Position numbers and translations under genes: made by a program | In this document: one piece after another, positions 23,676 through 30,018 of the stretch | Numbering within the stretch: the stretch's first letter is position 1 | How the letters are laid out: every line of letters starts with the position of its first letter | The notes under the pieces: model-generated | Databases searched by the model: none | Seen by the model: only the letters and a program-made list of their open reading frames with translations | Told to the model about the DNA's origin: nothing | Assembly (NCBI RefSeq): GCF_015223055.1 | Contig: NZ_JADFBX010000018.1 | Coordinates: forward strand, 57,328-121,327 | DNA length: 64,000 bases | Origin: Pedobacter sp. MC2016-24 | GTDB lineage: Bacteria > Bacteroidota > Bacteroidia > Sphingobacteriales > Sphingobacteriaceae | Direction: 5' to 3'

Positions 23676-25167
23676 TTTTTTCTTTAATATCTAAGAATAA
23701 ATCAAATAGCGGAAACAAAAAATTCCAAAAGTTATTAAGGAACGATTTAGTCAAATAGTGGATATCTTTGCCATGAACATACCCATTAAGTACATCTAAA
23801 CTGTACTCACTGTTTTCATCCAACAATCGTGCGGCAATTTTTTTTGTCTGATCCGTTAGCTTATTTGTTTTAATGAATTCTATCCGCTTTTTTAGTTGTA
23901 CATCTCTAAAGGAAACCTTGTAAGCGCTAGCAATATCGGTTTCAATCCCTTCATTATTGATATAATTTAAGACAGATAAGTCAAGCAAAACCCTCAAACA
24001 AGCTCCAATGCAATTTTTATGGGTTAGTCTAATTTTTTGGAGTTCCTGAAACAGGCCATTTAGACGATAATTGGTTGTATTAATTTCGTAGAAATTTGGG
24101 ATTAAAAATGCTCTGTTCGGATCATTTTTTATGAGCGCCCGTTGCTCTTCTATGGTTAATTCAGGTTCTTCTTCAATTCCTTCTACATCTGTTTTTTTGA
24201 CAGAATTGTTTACTACTTTTTGTTCATCGGTATCACCCTCATCATCTTTTTCAAAATTCACTTCTGGTAGACCAGCAAGAATATCTTTTAAATGAGTAGT
24301 AACTGTTCTCGTAGTAATTCGATCAGGAGCATCTTTATAAACCGTATCCCGCTGTACAATTTTTTTAATCAAATCGGCAAAAAGATTGTAGAAGCTCTTT
24401 TTGTTGGAAACTATATTTACGTTTACTCCGTCGTATTCTACACCCCATTTCTCTCTAACTTCTGGACTAGAGAGTAAACGCTCTAATATTGTTACGGGGA
24501 AATTCCTCGCCTTAGCTCTTGTTAAAATGTCATCTCCAAGTTGTTCAGCAACTTCTGGCTTATCAACGAAATCTTTTATCTTTAGTACCCTAATTATCGA
24601 TTCTAAATCCCCTTGTCCAAAATTGGTAATATCTTTAATTTTTTCAATATCACCACCAAATCTCACAAATAAATCATTAACCCATCTATGTTGTTGCACA
24701 CGCCCCCATGATCTTTGAAGGCTACTATTGTTGTTACGCTGGTTTATATACCAAATTGATTCTTCGAATGAAGGCGCTACGTTAACCATAACTTTAGATA
24801 TGGACTCGAGGTCGATTTGAAGAGCCAAATTTCTAAATAAACCTCGATATTGACGTGGAGCTTTACTAGGATTTCGTAATAATTTTAATATTAAAACTCT
24901 ACGATTACCTTCTGCCACGTAAAATTTTTCATTTTCCGGGCTCTGCCAAACGATAATTGGATCGAATGGTATAAATCCTTTTTTAGCAATAGCCTTGGCT
25001 AGATCGATAAAACTGACTCGATCAGCCTCTTCAAGGGTGAAATCTTCTGTATAGTCACTTAGCGTTGTATGTTGTTCATCGGGTGTCAATCTTGGATTAG
25101 CTGGCCAAAGTCTCAATTGATCCACAGATCTTGGTGTTTTCTTATCGAGCCATTCGTAATTATCCAT
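23668..25167 (-). CDS. ParB/Srx-fold protein with helical C-terminal domain, cassette 2
   Basis: 499 residues with the same architecture as the cassette-1 protein. ParB/Srx-like N-terminus with an NPR box (WPANPRLTPD, 21-30) and YVAEGNRRVLILK (83-95). Then a helical region with SLQRSWGRVQQHRWVNDLF, where the other protein has KASRDQWTSVARARHN. Then an acidic linker (about 300-345) instead of the Pro/Thr-rich one, and the C-terminal domain with GACLRVLLDLSVLNYI and LNGYVHGKDIH (460-465 LNGYVH). The similar relative places of LN-x-x-VH in both proteins argue for homology over the full length. As first gene of the four-gene minus-strand block it probably sets its expression. No nuclease motif is evident. 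Confidence 0.75.
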   Translation of the reverse strand: MDNYEWLDKKTPRSVDQLRLWPANPRLTPDEQHTTLSDYTEDFTLEEADRVSFIDLAKAIAKKGFIPFDPIIVWQSPENEKFYVAEGNRRVLILKLLRNPSKAPRQYRGLFRNLALQIDLESISKVMVNVAPSFEESIWYINQRNNNSSLQRSWGRVQQHRWVNDLFVRFGGDIEKIKDITNFGQGDLESIIRVLKIKDFVDKPEVAEQLGDDILTRAKARNFPVTILERLLSSPEVREKWGVEYDGVNVNIVSNKKSFYNLFADLIKKIVQRDTVYKDAPDRITTRTVTTHLKDILAGLPEVNFEKDDEGDTDEQKVVNNSVKKTDVEGIEEEPELTIEEQRALIKNDPNRAFLIPNFYEINTTNYRLNGLFQELQKIRLTHKNCIGACLRVLLDLSVLNYINNEGIETDIASAYKVSFRDVQLKKRIEFIKTNKLTDQTKKIAARLLDENSEYSLDVLNGYVHGKDIHYLTKSFLNNFWNFLFPLFDLFLDIKEKND

Positions 25168-25210
25168 AGGTTGTTTATATAAGAGTGTTTAGTAAGATTT
25201 TTGAAAAATA

Positions 25211-25218
25211 CAAATTTA
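25211..25218 (-). promoter_or_regulatory. putative -7 box of the ParB-like/methyltransferase cassettes
   Basis: On the minus strand TAAATTTG matches TAnnTTTG and lies 43 bp before the start of the first cassette gene. No TTG is found at the ideal spacing, so this call rests on the -7 box alone. Confidence 0.35.
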
Positions 25219-25313
25219 AATATTAAATATGGCTTATAAATAAAATTGGCTATCTAATTATATCAAGAAGTTATTGGTATCAATTCTTTCAGAATTTAAC
25301 CTCATAAAATACA

Positions 25314-25344
25314 AAAGCCCCTGCCTTACGGCTATAGGGGCTTT
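25314..25344 (-). terminator. intrinsic terminator of the lipoprotein transcript
   Basis: Perfect 9-bp stem AAAGCCCCT / AGGGGCTTT with a 13-nt loop, followed on the minus strand by TTGTATTTT. It lies 31 bp after the lipoprotein stop codon and insulates the methyltransferase cassettes from it. Confidence 0.85.
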
Positions 25345-25375
25345 AATATTCTCTGCGCCAGTTATCAGGCAGTTA

Positions 25376-26446
25376 TTACCATACCTGTACAATTAGTATT
25401 TTTTGCTCTGTTGAACGGATATTATCCATCACATATTTTGGTGTAAAGAGTTCCGGTGTCGGTACTGGTGCATTCTGTGGAAACTGTAAAGAAAAGCGTT
25501 CCCTAAAAAACACCTTATAAACCTTAATCGTCTTTGCCGCATCGTCCTTATCGGTATAGGTAACGTAAGGCAATGCCGATTGATCTGTTGGCACAAAATT
25601 TATGTAATAATCAATAACGGTTGATTTTGTCTTTTCCAAACCACCTATTGCCAGGGAAACTGTCCCACCATTTGAGGTTTTGATACCGCCCCCATCTGCA
25701 TGGCTAAACTCTGTTCTTAATATTTCTGACGAAGCAGGTCGCCATATGATATAACCGCCATCGGCGACAATTTCATAGTTTGTCGTGGTGTATTGCGCAG
25801 TGCCTCCACCTGTTGAATTGCTGAATGTAAATGTTTCAGTGGTTATCCCTGTACCGTTGATATAAACTATCAGTTGTCCGGTACTGGCTTTTATGGGTAC
25901 TTCAAAAGTAATTTGCGTATTGGAAACGGTCTTAGGGGTTATTAATTCCCCATTGGTAAATAAAACATCCACCTTGTTAATGTCTGTGCCAAAGCCTGTA
26001 CCCGTAATAGTGACAATTTCACCGGATTTTGCTGTTGTTGGTGAAAATCCCGTCACAGTCGGTTTAACTGGTTCTGGTACGGATAAGGTAAATATACCCG
26101 TACTTTTTACAGATTTACCATTCAGCGTAACGGTTACCAGACCAGTTTTTCCACTGGCGGGAACTTCAACCGTAATTTCAGTTGCGGTAACCGTTTTAGG
26201 ACTGATTGCATCCCCATCAGCAAATTGCACTTTTACCGCATTTAGATCAGTGCCAAACCCTGTTCCGGTAATAACAATCTGTTGACCAACTAATGCCGTC
26301 AATGGTGCAAAGCTTGTAATTGTTAGGGATACCGGATTAACGGGAATAATTGGTGGAACAGGTTCTGGTGTGGGTACATTCTTCTTACTGCATGAGATCG
26401 CCGCAGTAAGTAATAAAATGCCTAGAATAAGTTTAATCGCTCTCAT
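25376..26446 (-). CDS. secreted lipoprotein with two IPT/TIG domains
   Basis: The start is placed at MRAIKLILGILLLTAAISCS, because this gives a proper lipoprotein signal with lipobox AISC; the longer upstream reading would bury it. After a Pro-rich spacer (PTPEPVPPIIPVNP) come two IPT/TIG immunoglobulin-like repeats with the same core: ITSFAPLTALVGQQIVITGT and VTGFSPTTAKSGEIVTITGT, each continuing GFGTD-x-N. The C-terminal 130 residues form an unknown, beta-rich domain. IPT/TIG lipoproteins of Bacteroidota usually sit on the outer surface and bind glycans or mediate contact. As cargo of a mobilizable element it could alter the cell surface, for example in mating or phage adsorption; that is inference. 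Confidence 0.8.
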   Translation of the reverse strand: MRAIKLILGILLLTAAISCSKKNVPTPEPVPPIIPVNPVSLTITSFAPLTALVGQQIVITGTGFGTDLNAVKVQFADGDAISPKTVTATEITVEVPASGKTGLVTVTLNGKSVKSTGIFTLSVPEPVKPTVTGFSPTTAKSGEIVTITGTGFGTDINKVDVLFTNGELITPKTVSNTQITFEVPIKASTGQLIVYINGTGITTETFTFSNSTGGGTAQYTTTNYEIVADGGYIIWRPASSEILRTEFSHADGGGIKTSNGGTVSLAIGGLEKTKSTVIDYYINFVPTDQSALPYVTYTDKDDAAKTIKVYKVFFRERFSLQFPQNAPVPTPELFTPKYVMDNIRSTEQKILIVQVW

Positions 26447-26456
26447 AACTACACGA

Positions 26457-26828
26457 TTAAACAAAATTGCCACCGCCTGCCTGTTGAATGGCAATAGACA
26501 AACGCTGTACAAACGTGTCCACCCGTTGCTCCCTGCCTAAAAAGATAATCATCAGGACAGGATTTTTAATGTCGGTTGTATCTAGTAAGACGTGTTGTGT
26601 AGTTGCAGACCCGTTAACATTATAATTTGTGCGGATACGGGTTATTTTGCTTACTGGATGCACTTTACCACGCACTTTGATTGTACCCGCTTTGTATTCA
26701 ACGGTTACACCATTTTGAGAGAAAAGCTCATCAGTTACCGTTACTTTAAATCCGGCGAAGTAACGATAAATGAGGTATATAAAAGCGCAAATTACTGCAA
26801 CGAATGCAATGCCTAGAAATAGTTCCAT
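26457..26828 (-). CDS. small protein with one N-terminal membrane helix
   Basis: 123 residues. A single hydrophobic segment at 4-24 (FLGIAFVAVICAFIYLIYRY) followed by a cytosolic domain of beta type (VTVTDELFSQNGVTVEYKAG, KVRGKVHPVSKITRIRTNYN, VLLDTTDIKNPVLMIIFLG) and a short helix (VDTFVQRLSIAIQQA). It resembles the PH-like domains of small membrane-bound bacterial proteins, without a family that I can name. It lies 10 bp upstream of the lipoprotein start, so the two are one operon. Confidence 0.6.
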   Translation of the reverse strand: MELFLGIAFVAVICAFIYLIYRYFAGFKVTVTDELFSQNGVTVEYKAGTIKVRGKVHPVSKITRIRTNYNVNGSATTQHVLLDTTDIKNPVLMIIFLGREQRVDTFVQRLSIAIQQAGGGNFV

Positions 26829-27216
26829 ATTTTAATAAATTAGTTTGTTTAGAAATTATGATTTTTTTAAGTCTGATAATTGGATAGGCTGCTCTGTCAA
26901 GTGGGAACATATTTTGAACAACAGGAACAGGCCAAGTACGGCCATGCGACTTTTAATGGGAATTGATAATGTTTCATATATAATTGAATTAATTGCGCTA
27001 CCCACAGGGAATTATAAATCGCTTTCAAGAGCCATTTATTAGGCTTTGAAGTGCATTAATATCCCTGAAAAATAATTTTTAAGAATTATTTTCGTTAAAT
27101 TTATAAGATAAAAATCAGAAACCAAAATATATAATTCGCTTTTAAACTTAATATTTAAAGCTTTACACTTCATTTTAAGCCGAAACACGTTGTAATTCAC
27201 TTTGTTATCTTTGATA
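26829..27216. other. intergenic region, no convincing gene
   Basis: About 390 bp, AT-rich towards the right. A 65-codon frame starting with TTG at 26845 exists on the plus strand, but it has no recognisable domain and no start context. The region separates two divergent transcripts (membrane protein leftward, XRE regulator rightward) and should hold both promoters. Just before the regulator, TATCTTTG (27206-27213) matches the -7 consensus but lies only 3 bp before the ATG, which would imply a leaderless mRNA. Confidence 0.35.
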
Positions 27217-27438
27217 ATGGAGAACGAGAAAAGGTTTTATAACAGGATAAAAATTGTCCTAGCCATAAAGCGGGTGAAGAATAAAGAACTTGCTAAGTAT
27301 CTGGATGTGACGGAACAAACCATATCAAAATGGACGACAAACACAAATCAACCTTCCATTCAAGAGTTTTATAAAATCGCTGAATTTCTAGGTGTTTCTG
27401 TACCTGAATTATTGGAACTTCCTGAAAACAATAAATAG
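27217..27438 (+). CDS. XRE-family transcriptional regulator (Cro/C1-type HTH)
   Basis: 73 residues from the chosen ATG (MENEKRFYNRIKIVLAIKRV). The whole protein is one HTH domain: NKELAKYLDVTEQTISKWTT is the helix-turn-helix with the usual Q-T-I-S-K-W recognition helix, followed by NTNQPSIQEFYKIAEFLGVS, the standard rear helices. The upstream alternative (MLSLIMENE) adds nothing conserved. Single-domain regulators of this form control immunity or excision genes in mobile elements. It lies near the integrase end and is followed by a tiny frame and a terminator. Confidence 0.85.
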   Translation: MENEKRFYNRIKIVLAIKRVKNKELAKYLDVTEQTISKWTTNTNQPSIQEFYKIAEFLGVSVPELLELPENNK

Positions 27439-27457
27439 AAAAATATTTTAAAATGCT

Positions 27458-27580
27458 ATGCAATCACTCATTATAAATGAATATAACAGCCTTTGGATGC
27501 TGAAAAACTATCTAAGCTGTGTTTACGAAACTGAAACAAGTGTAAAGAAACTGATTAGTCACATGGAAAATGACCAATAA
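27458..27580 (+). CDS. possible small protein of 40 aa after the XRE regulator
   Basis: MQSLIINEYNSLWMLKNYLS followed by 20 more residues ending MENDQ. It starts 19 bp after the regulator's stop codon and is followed within about 30 bp by a terminator, so it lies in the same transcript. The composition is protein-like and helical. No family known. Confidence 0.4.
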   Translation: MQSLIINEYNSLWMLKNYLSCVYETETSVKKLISHMENDQ

Positions 27581-27608
27581 ATAATTTGATAATCCTTCAA
27601 CGGAAATG

Positions 27609-27639
27609 AAACGGGCGTTGTTCACGCCCTTTTCGTTTT
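27609..27639 (+). terminator. intrinsic terminator after the XRE regulator
   Basis: Stem GGGCGT / ACGCCC (27613-27618 and 27624-27629) with a 5-nt loop, followed by TTTTCGTTTT; A residues on the left side extend the pairing. Confidence 0.75.
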
Positions 27640-27694
27640 GTTGAAGCGCCTCCGGCAGGATAAATAGCTCTTGCTGGGATTCTAACATAATTGT

Positions 27695-27919
27695 TTAAGT
27701 GCGGATTAGTTCGAGGGTTTTATCATCTACGATATAAACAAGTATCTCGCATAAATCTTCCTCTACTTCTTCATATACTTCCTTAGCGACATTAAGATCT
27801 TTTTTGTCTAAGACTTGATATTGACTGGTAACAGCACCTAAAGCCTCTGAAATTCTGTATAACTCATGTAGAGACAGCTCCATTGTCACTTTATACTTTG
27901 TAACGTTTGTCACTTTCAT
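27695..27919 (-). CDS. hypothetical protein, 74 aa
   Basis: A small acidic protein. A first strand with alternating residues (MKVTNVTKYKVTMELSLHEL) is followed by two helices (YRISEALGAVTSQYQ, LNVAKEVYEEVEEDLCEILV). It resembles small accessory proteins of Bacteroidota phage and element genomes, without known function. It lies between the regulator and the integrase, on the integrase strand but separated from it by a terminator. ATG start. Confidence 0.5.
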   Translation of the reverse strand: MKVTNVTKYKVTMELSLHELYRISEALGAVTSQYQVLDKKDLNVAKEVYEEVEEDLCEILVYIVDDKTLELIRT

Positions 27920-28149
27920 AGTTTTTGCTCCTGATTGAATGGCGATTTATACACAACGATAATAGAAAGCTATTGAATTGTATATATGATTATCAGAAAA
28001 CATGCTTGAAAGGCTTGATAAGAATACAGATGCAAGCCTTGCACTTGGCAAACAGAAAGCCTAATTTTGCTTTTGAGAGCGTTAATTACGGGGTCGGATG
28101 CGCAAGTAAACGGCCTCGTTCTTTTATTTTCTTACAATAGGGATGATTA
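27920..28149. other. intergenic stretch with small inverted repeats, no gene called
   Basis: Holds AAGGCTTG (28010-28017) facing CAAGCCTT (28033-28040), and further on a weaker GC-rich hairpin (ACGGGGTCG with CGGCCTCGT, two G-T pairs) followed by a T-rich tract near 28125. Together they look like an attenuator or the end of a small plus-strand transcript. A 71-codon frame across the region is not protein-like. Confidence 0.3.
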
Positions 28150-28183
28150 AAATAGCCTGTGGTTGGATTATCACAGGCTATTT
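28150..28183 (-). terminator. intrinsic terminator of the integrase gene (bidirectional)
   Basis: Perfect 12-bp stem AAATAGCCTGTG / CACAGGCTATTT with a 10-nt loop; T-rich on both sides, so it can act in both directions. It lies 23 bp after the integrase stop codon. Confidence 0.88.
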
Positions 28184-28205
28184 TTATAAAGTAATCCGGT
28201 GAAAA

Positions 28206-29594
28206 TTAAAAGTTAATGACTGAATCAAGTGCGGTATCTTCATCCTTATGAATAAAGTTTGCCTGATATCCTATGGTCGTTGTAATAGATGAATGCCTGT
28301 AAAGTTTCTGTAATGTCTGTACAGAAATTTTGTCTCCTGCAAGATGACCGAATGTGTGACGGGCAATGTGCATCGTTAGTTTTTTAGTTAAGCCAATCTG
28401 TTCAGATATTGTTGCTAACGCCTTATTCAGCCGCTTATCAGCATAGGCAATCTTGCGCTGAACATCAAACTTACTATTCAGATTTTCTAATACTTTTAGT
28501 TCAGGAAATATAAGGTCGTGCTTTTGCTCGTGGTCTTTATACTGTTCAATTATTTTAAATACCTTTTCAGGGATTTTCAAAGATCCTGATTTGTTGTTTT
28601 TTCCCATAGAATAATAGTTGCGGTCATTCTGGAAATCTGCCCACTTAGCACGTAACACATCGGAAACCCGCATTCCGGCAAAATAAAAAGAGAATAACCA
28701 GACATTTAAAGCATGTCTTAAATATGGCTGGTCGGATAAATCTAGGTTTTCAAGTTTATCCTTTGCATCCTGCATATCAATCAAATCATTATCATTGGCG
28801 GCTTCTATTTCTTTTGGCTTAGCATTACGCCCCAATGAAAGTTCTTTTACATCCGATAATTTACTTGCCAGTTGTTCCAGTTGTTTTCCTTCATCAGAAT
28901 TAAGACCAACTTTAGTACCACTAGGAAATTTAATTGCGATTTTATCCTTGCCGAATGGATAGTTTTCACCATCGGTAACTTTTGCTTTTAAGGCTTGATT
29001 GTAAATGGTACGGATAATTAACAGGTGATTAATAATCGTGCGCTCTCCTATCGGTTGTTCCACACCATTCTTTACTACTTTTCTGGTTGCCTTTAACCAC
29101 GCTTGATAATGTTTAAGCAGGGTAACAGTGATCTCTGGAAAGCTAATATCTTGCCCTTTGAGATATTCCTTAAAATGCTTTATACGGGGTGATTCAGACG
29201 TAACCCTGTTATAGTTACCCGCCAGTCTGAACAATTCGATATAAGCATCCGCTTGCGCAAAAAAAGAAGCACCTATAAGTGGCTTGATCTTATTTTTAAT
29301 GGCAACAGCAGAATGATCTTTTTTCTTAATTTCAAGATCAATCGCCATATCCGTACTTTCTGTTCGTTTAGCCAAGATTAGGGCATTTAATCGAACAGAA
29401 TTTGGGTGGTTCTTTTTTACCATCTGCGCTTCTTCGTTCCACTGGTGTGCGCCGTCTAGGGTTTGCCCTAAAAAGATAAAAGATGGCTTACGATTTTTGA
29501 TGATGCGCAATGCTAGATGATAGGTGAATGTTTCGACCTGTGTTTTTTTATCTGTGTGCTTTTTCTTACGCAACACCACTTTGATAGAAGCCAT
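28206..29594 (-). CDS. int: tyrosine recombinase, integrase of the element
   Basis: Inserts and excises the element at tRNA-Met. 462 residues in the order usual for Bacteroidota integrases: an arm-DNA-binding domain (about 1-95; KTQVETFTYHLALRIIKNRK, SFIFLGQTLDGAHQWNEEAQ), a core-binding SAM-like domain (about 110-215; ITVTLLKHYQAWLKATRK, GERTIINHLLIIRTIYNQAL) and a catalytic domain. The active-site residues are seen in FYFAGMRVSDVLRAKW (first Arg), HIARHTFGHLAG (His-x-x-Arg), LYRHSSITTTIGYQ (His, then the nucleophile Tyr443). An insert rich in charged residues (about 255-290) is longer than usual. It points inward from attR and is followed by its own terminator. Confidence 0.95.
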   Translation of the reverse strand: MASIKVVLRKKKHTDKKTQVETFTYHLALRIIKNRKPSFIFLGQTLDGAHQWNEEAQMVKKNHPNSVRLNALILAKRTESTDMAIDLEIKKKDHSAVAIKNKIKPLIGASFFAQADAYIELFRLAGNYNRVTSESPRIKHFKEYLKGQDISFPEITVTLLKHYQAWLKATRKVVKNGVEQPIGERTIINHLLIIRTIYNQALKAKVTDGENYPFGKDKIAIKFPSGTKVGLNSDEGKQLEQLASKLSDVKELSLGRNAKPKEIEAANDNDLIDMQDAKDKLENLDLSDQPYLRHALNVWLFSFYFAGMRVSDVLRAKWADFQNDRNYYSMGKNNKSGSLKIPEKVFKIIEQYKDHEQKHDLIFPELKVLENLNSKFDVQRKIAYADKRLNKALATISEQIGLTKKLTMHIARHTFGHLAGDKISVQTLQKLYRHSSITTTIGYQANFIHKDEDTALDSVINF

Positions 29595-29663
29595 AAATTA
29601 ATTAGATTAGAAGCTAAGTTATATTTGCAACAGGACAAAGATAATCAATATTCAGAAAACAAG

Positions 29664-29683
29664 GGTACAACATAGGTACAACA
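29664..29683 (+). repeat. right copy of the 20-bp direct repeat, candidate integrase arm site
   Basis: Identical in sequence and orientation to 4217-4236 (GGTACAACATAGGTACAACA). It lies between the integrase start and attR. Just to its right, TTCATTGAC, TTCCATTGAC and ACTCACTGA follow one another with a period of about 10 bp and may be further protein-binding sites. Confidence 0.6.
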
Positions 29684-29798
29684 TTTTTGATTTTCATTGA
29701 CTTCCATTGACACTCACTGAAGCCAAATACTACCTAAAAACATCAATAGATGGCTTTTTTAGTACTAATGAAACTCAATTAACACCATAAGAAAAGTT

Positions 29799-29840
29799 TT
29801 CATAACCCTGAGGTCGGCAGTTCGATTCTGCTCCCCGCTA
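29799..29840 (+). repeat. attR: right copy of the 42-bp attachment repeat
   Basis: Contains the tRNA-Met sequence from the anticodon loop to the 3' end, with T instead of C at one T-loop position. The 5' half of a tRNA is missing before it, so this is a remnant made by integration and not a second tRNA gene. Confidence 0.92.
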
Positions 29841-29847
29841 CTGTTAA

Positions 29848-29873
29848 AAGCTCACTGAAAAGTGGGCTTTTTT
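29848..29873 (+). terminator. original chromosomal terminator of the tRNA-Met gene, displaced by integration
   Basis: Stem AAGCTCACT / AGTGGGCTT (9 bp, one G-T pair) with a GAAA loop and TTTT, 8 bp after attR. Before integration it followed the tRNA directly. Confidence 0.75.
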
Positions 29874-29926
29874 GCGTTTAGCCAATAGCCTGCACCCAAA
29901 GTTTAATCTCAGCACATTTCATATCT

Positions 29927-29957
29927 CTGTATCAATATTTCAGCATTCTGTCTCAAT
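29927..29957 (+). promoter_or_regulatory. direct repeat CTGTnTCAAT with 21-bp period, candidate operator of the AraC-type regulator
   Basis: CTGTATCAAT (29927-29936) and CTGTCTCAAT (29948-29957) are 21 bp apart start to start, two helical turns, as usual for AraC-family sites. They end 35 bp before the -7 box of the sensor gene. A related motif appears upstream of the GH2 operon. Confidence 0.4.
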
Positions 29958-29991
29958 CTCTAATAAGCGCTGAAAGCAATAATATCTTTAA

Positions 29992-29999
29992 TATATTTG
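29992..29999 (+). promoter_or_regulatory. putative -7 box of the sensor kinase gene
   Basis: TATATTTG fits TAnnTTTG exactly and lies 19 bp before the TTG start at 30019; CTG at 29970-29972 has -33 spacing (19 bp). This position supports the TTG as the true start. Confidence 0.5.
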
Positions 30000-30018
30000 A
30001 TACACGAGCCAAACTATT

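Larger units (their letters stand above)
4124..29840. mobile_element. integrative mobilizable element inserted in tRNA-Met (~25.7 kb)
   Basis: Bounded by a 42-bp direct repeat of the tRNA 3' half, with a tyrosine integrase just inside the right end and a HTH (excisionase-like) gene just inside the left end. It encodes a type IV coupling protein, a membrane protein, a MobF relaxase with helicase, ArdC, a toprim primase-like protein, a serine recombinase and accessory genes. There is no VirB4-type ATPase, VirB6/8/9/10 or pilin gene, so it should need a helper element for transfer; that makes it an IME rather than an ICE. Base composition is visibly more AT-rich than the flanks, especially 18.5-25.2 kb. 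Gene blocks: left cargo, transfer operon, anti-restriction, recombinase and modification cargo, lipoprotein cargo, integrase. Confidence 0.9.

Noticed and set aside
20226..25167. Ordinary type II restriction-modification system, BREX or DISARM
   Set aside because: No endonuclease candidate, no PglX/PglZ/BrxC or DrmA-C-like gene; all four genes are explained as ParB-fold or D12 methyltransferase.
21120..25167. Plasmid-type ParAB partition locus
   Set aside because: No ParA ATPase and no centromere-like repeats nearby; each ParB-like protein is coupled to a methyltransferase and has no typical ParB HTH region that I can recognise.
26845..27042. 65-codon reading frame starting with TTG
   Set aside because: No domain, weak start, lies in the divergent promoter region; kept only as a remark in the gap entry.
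27925..28140. 71-codon reading frame between two leftward genes
   Set aside because: Composition is not protein-like and it crosses inverted repeats and a possible terminator; more likely non-coding.
29799..29840. Second tRNA gene at the right end of the element
   Set aside because: Only the 3' half is present; there is no D-arm or 5' acceptor strand, so it is the attR copy produced by integration.
4124..29840. Complete integrative conjugative element
   Set aside because: No VirB4-like ATPase or other channel genes could be found between the ends, so the element is called mobilizable only.
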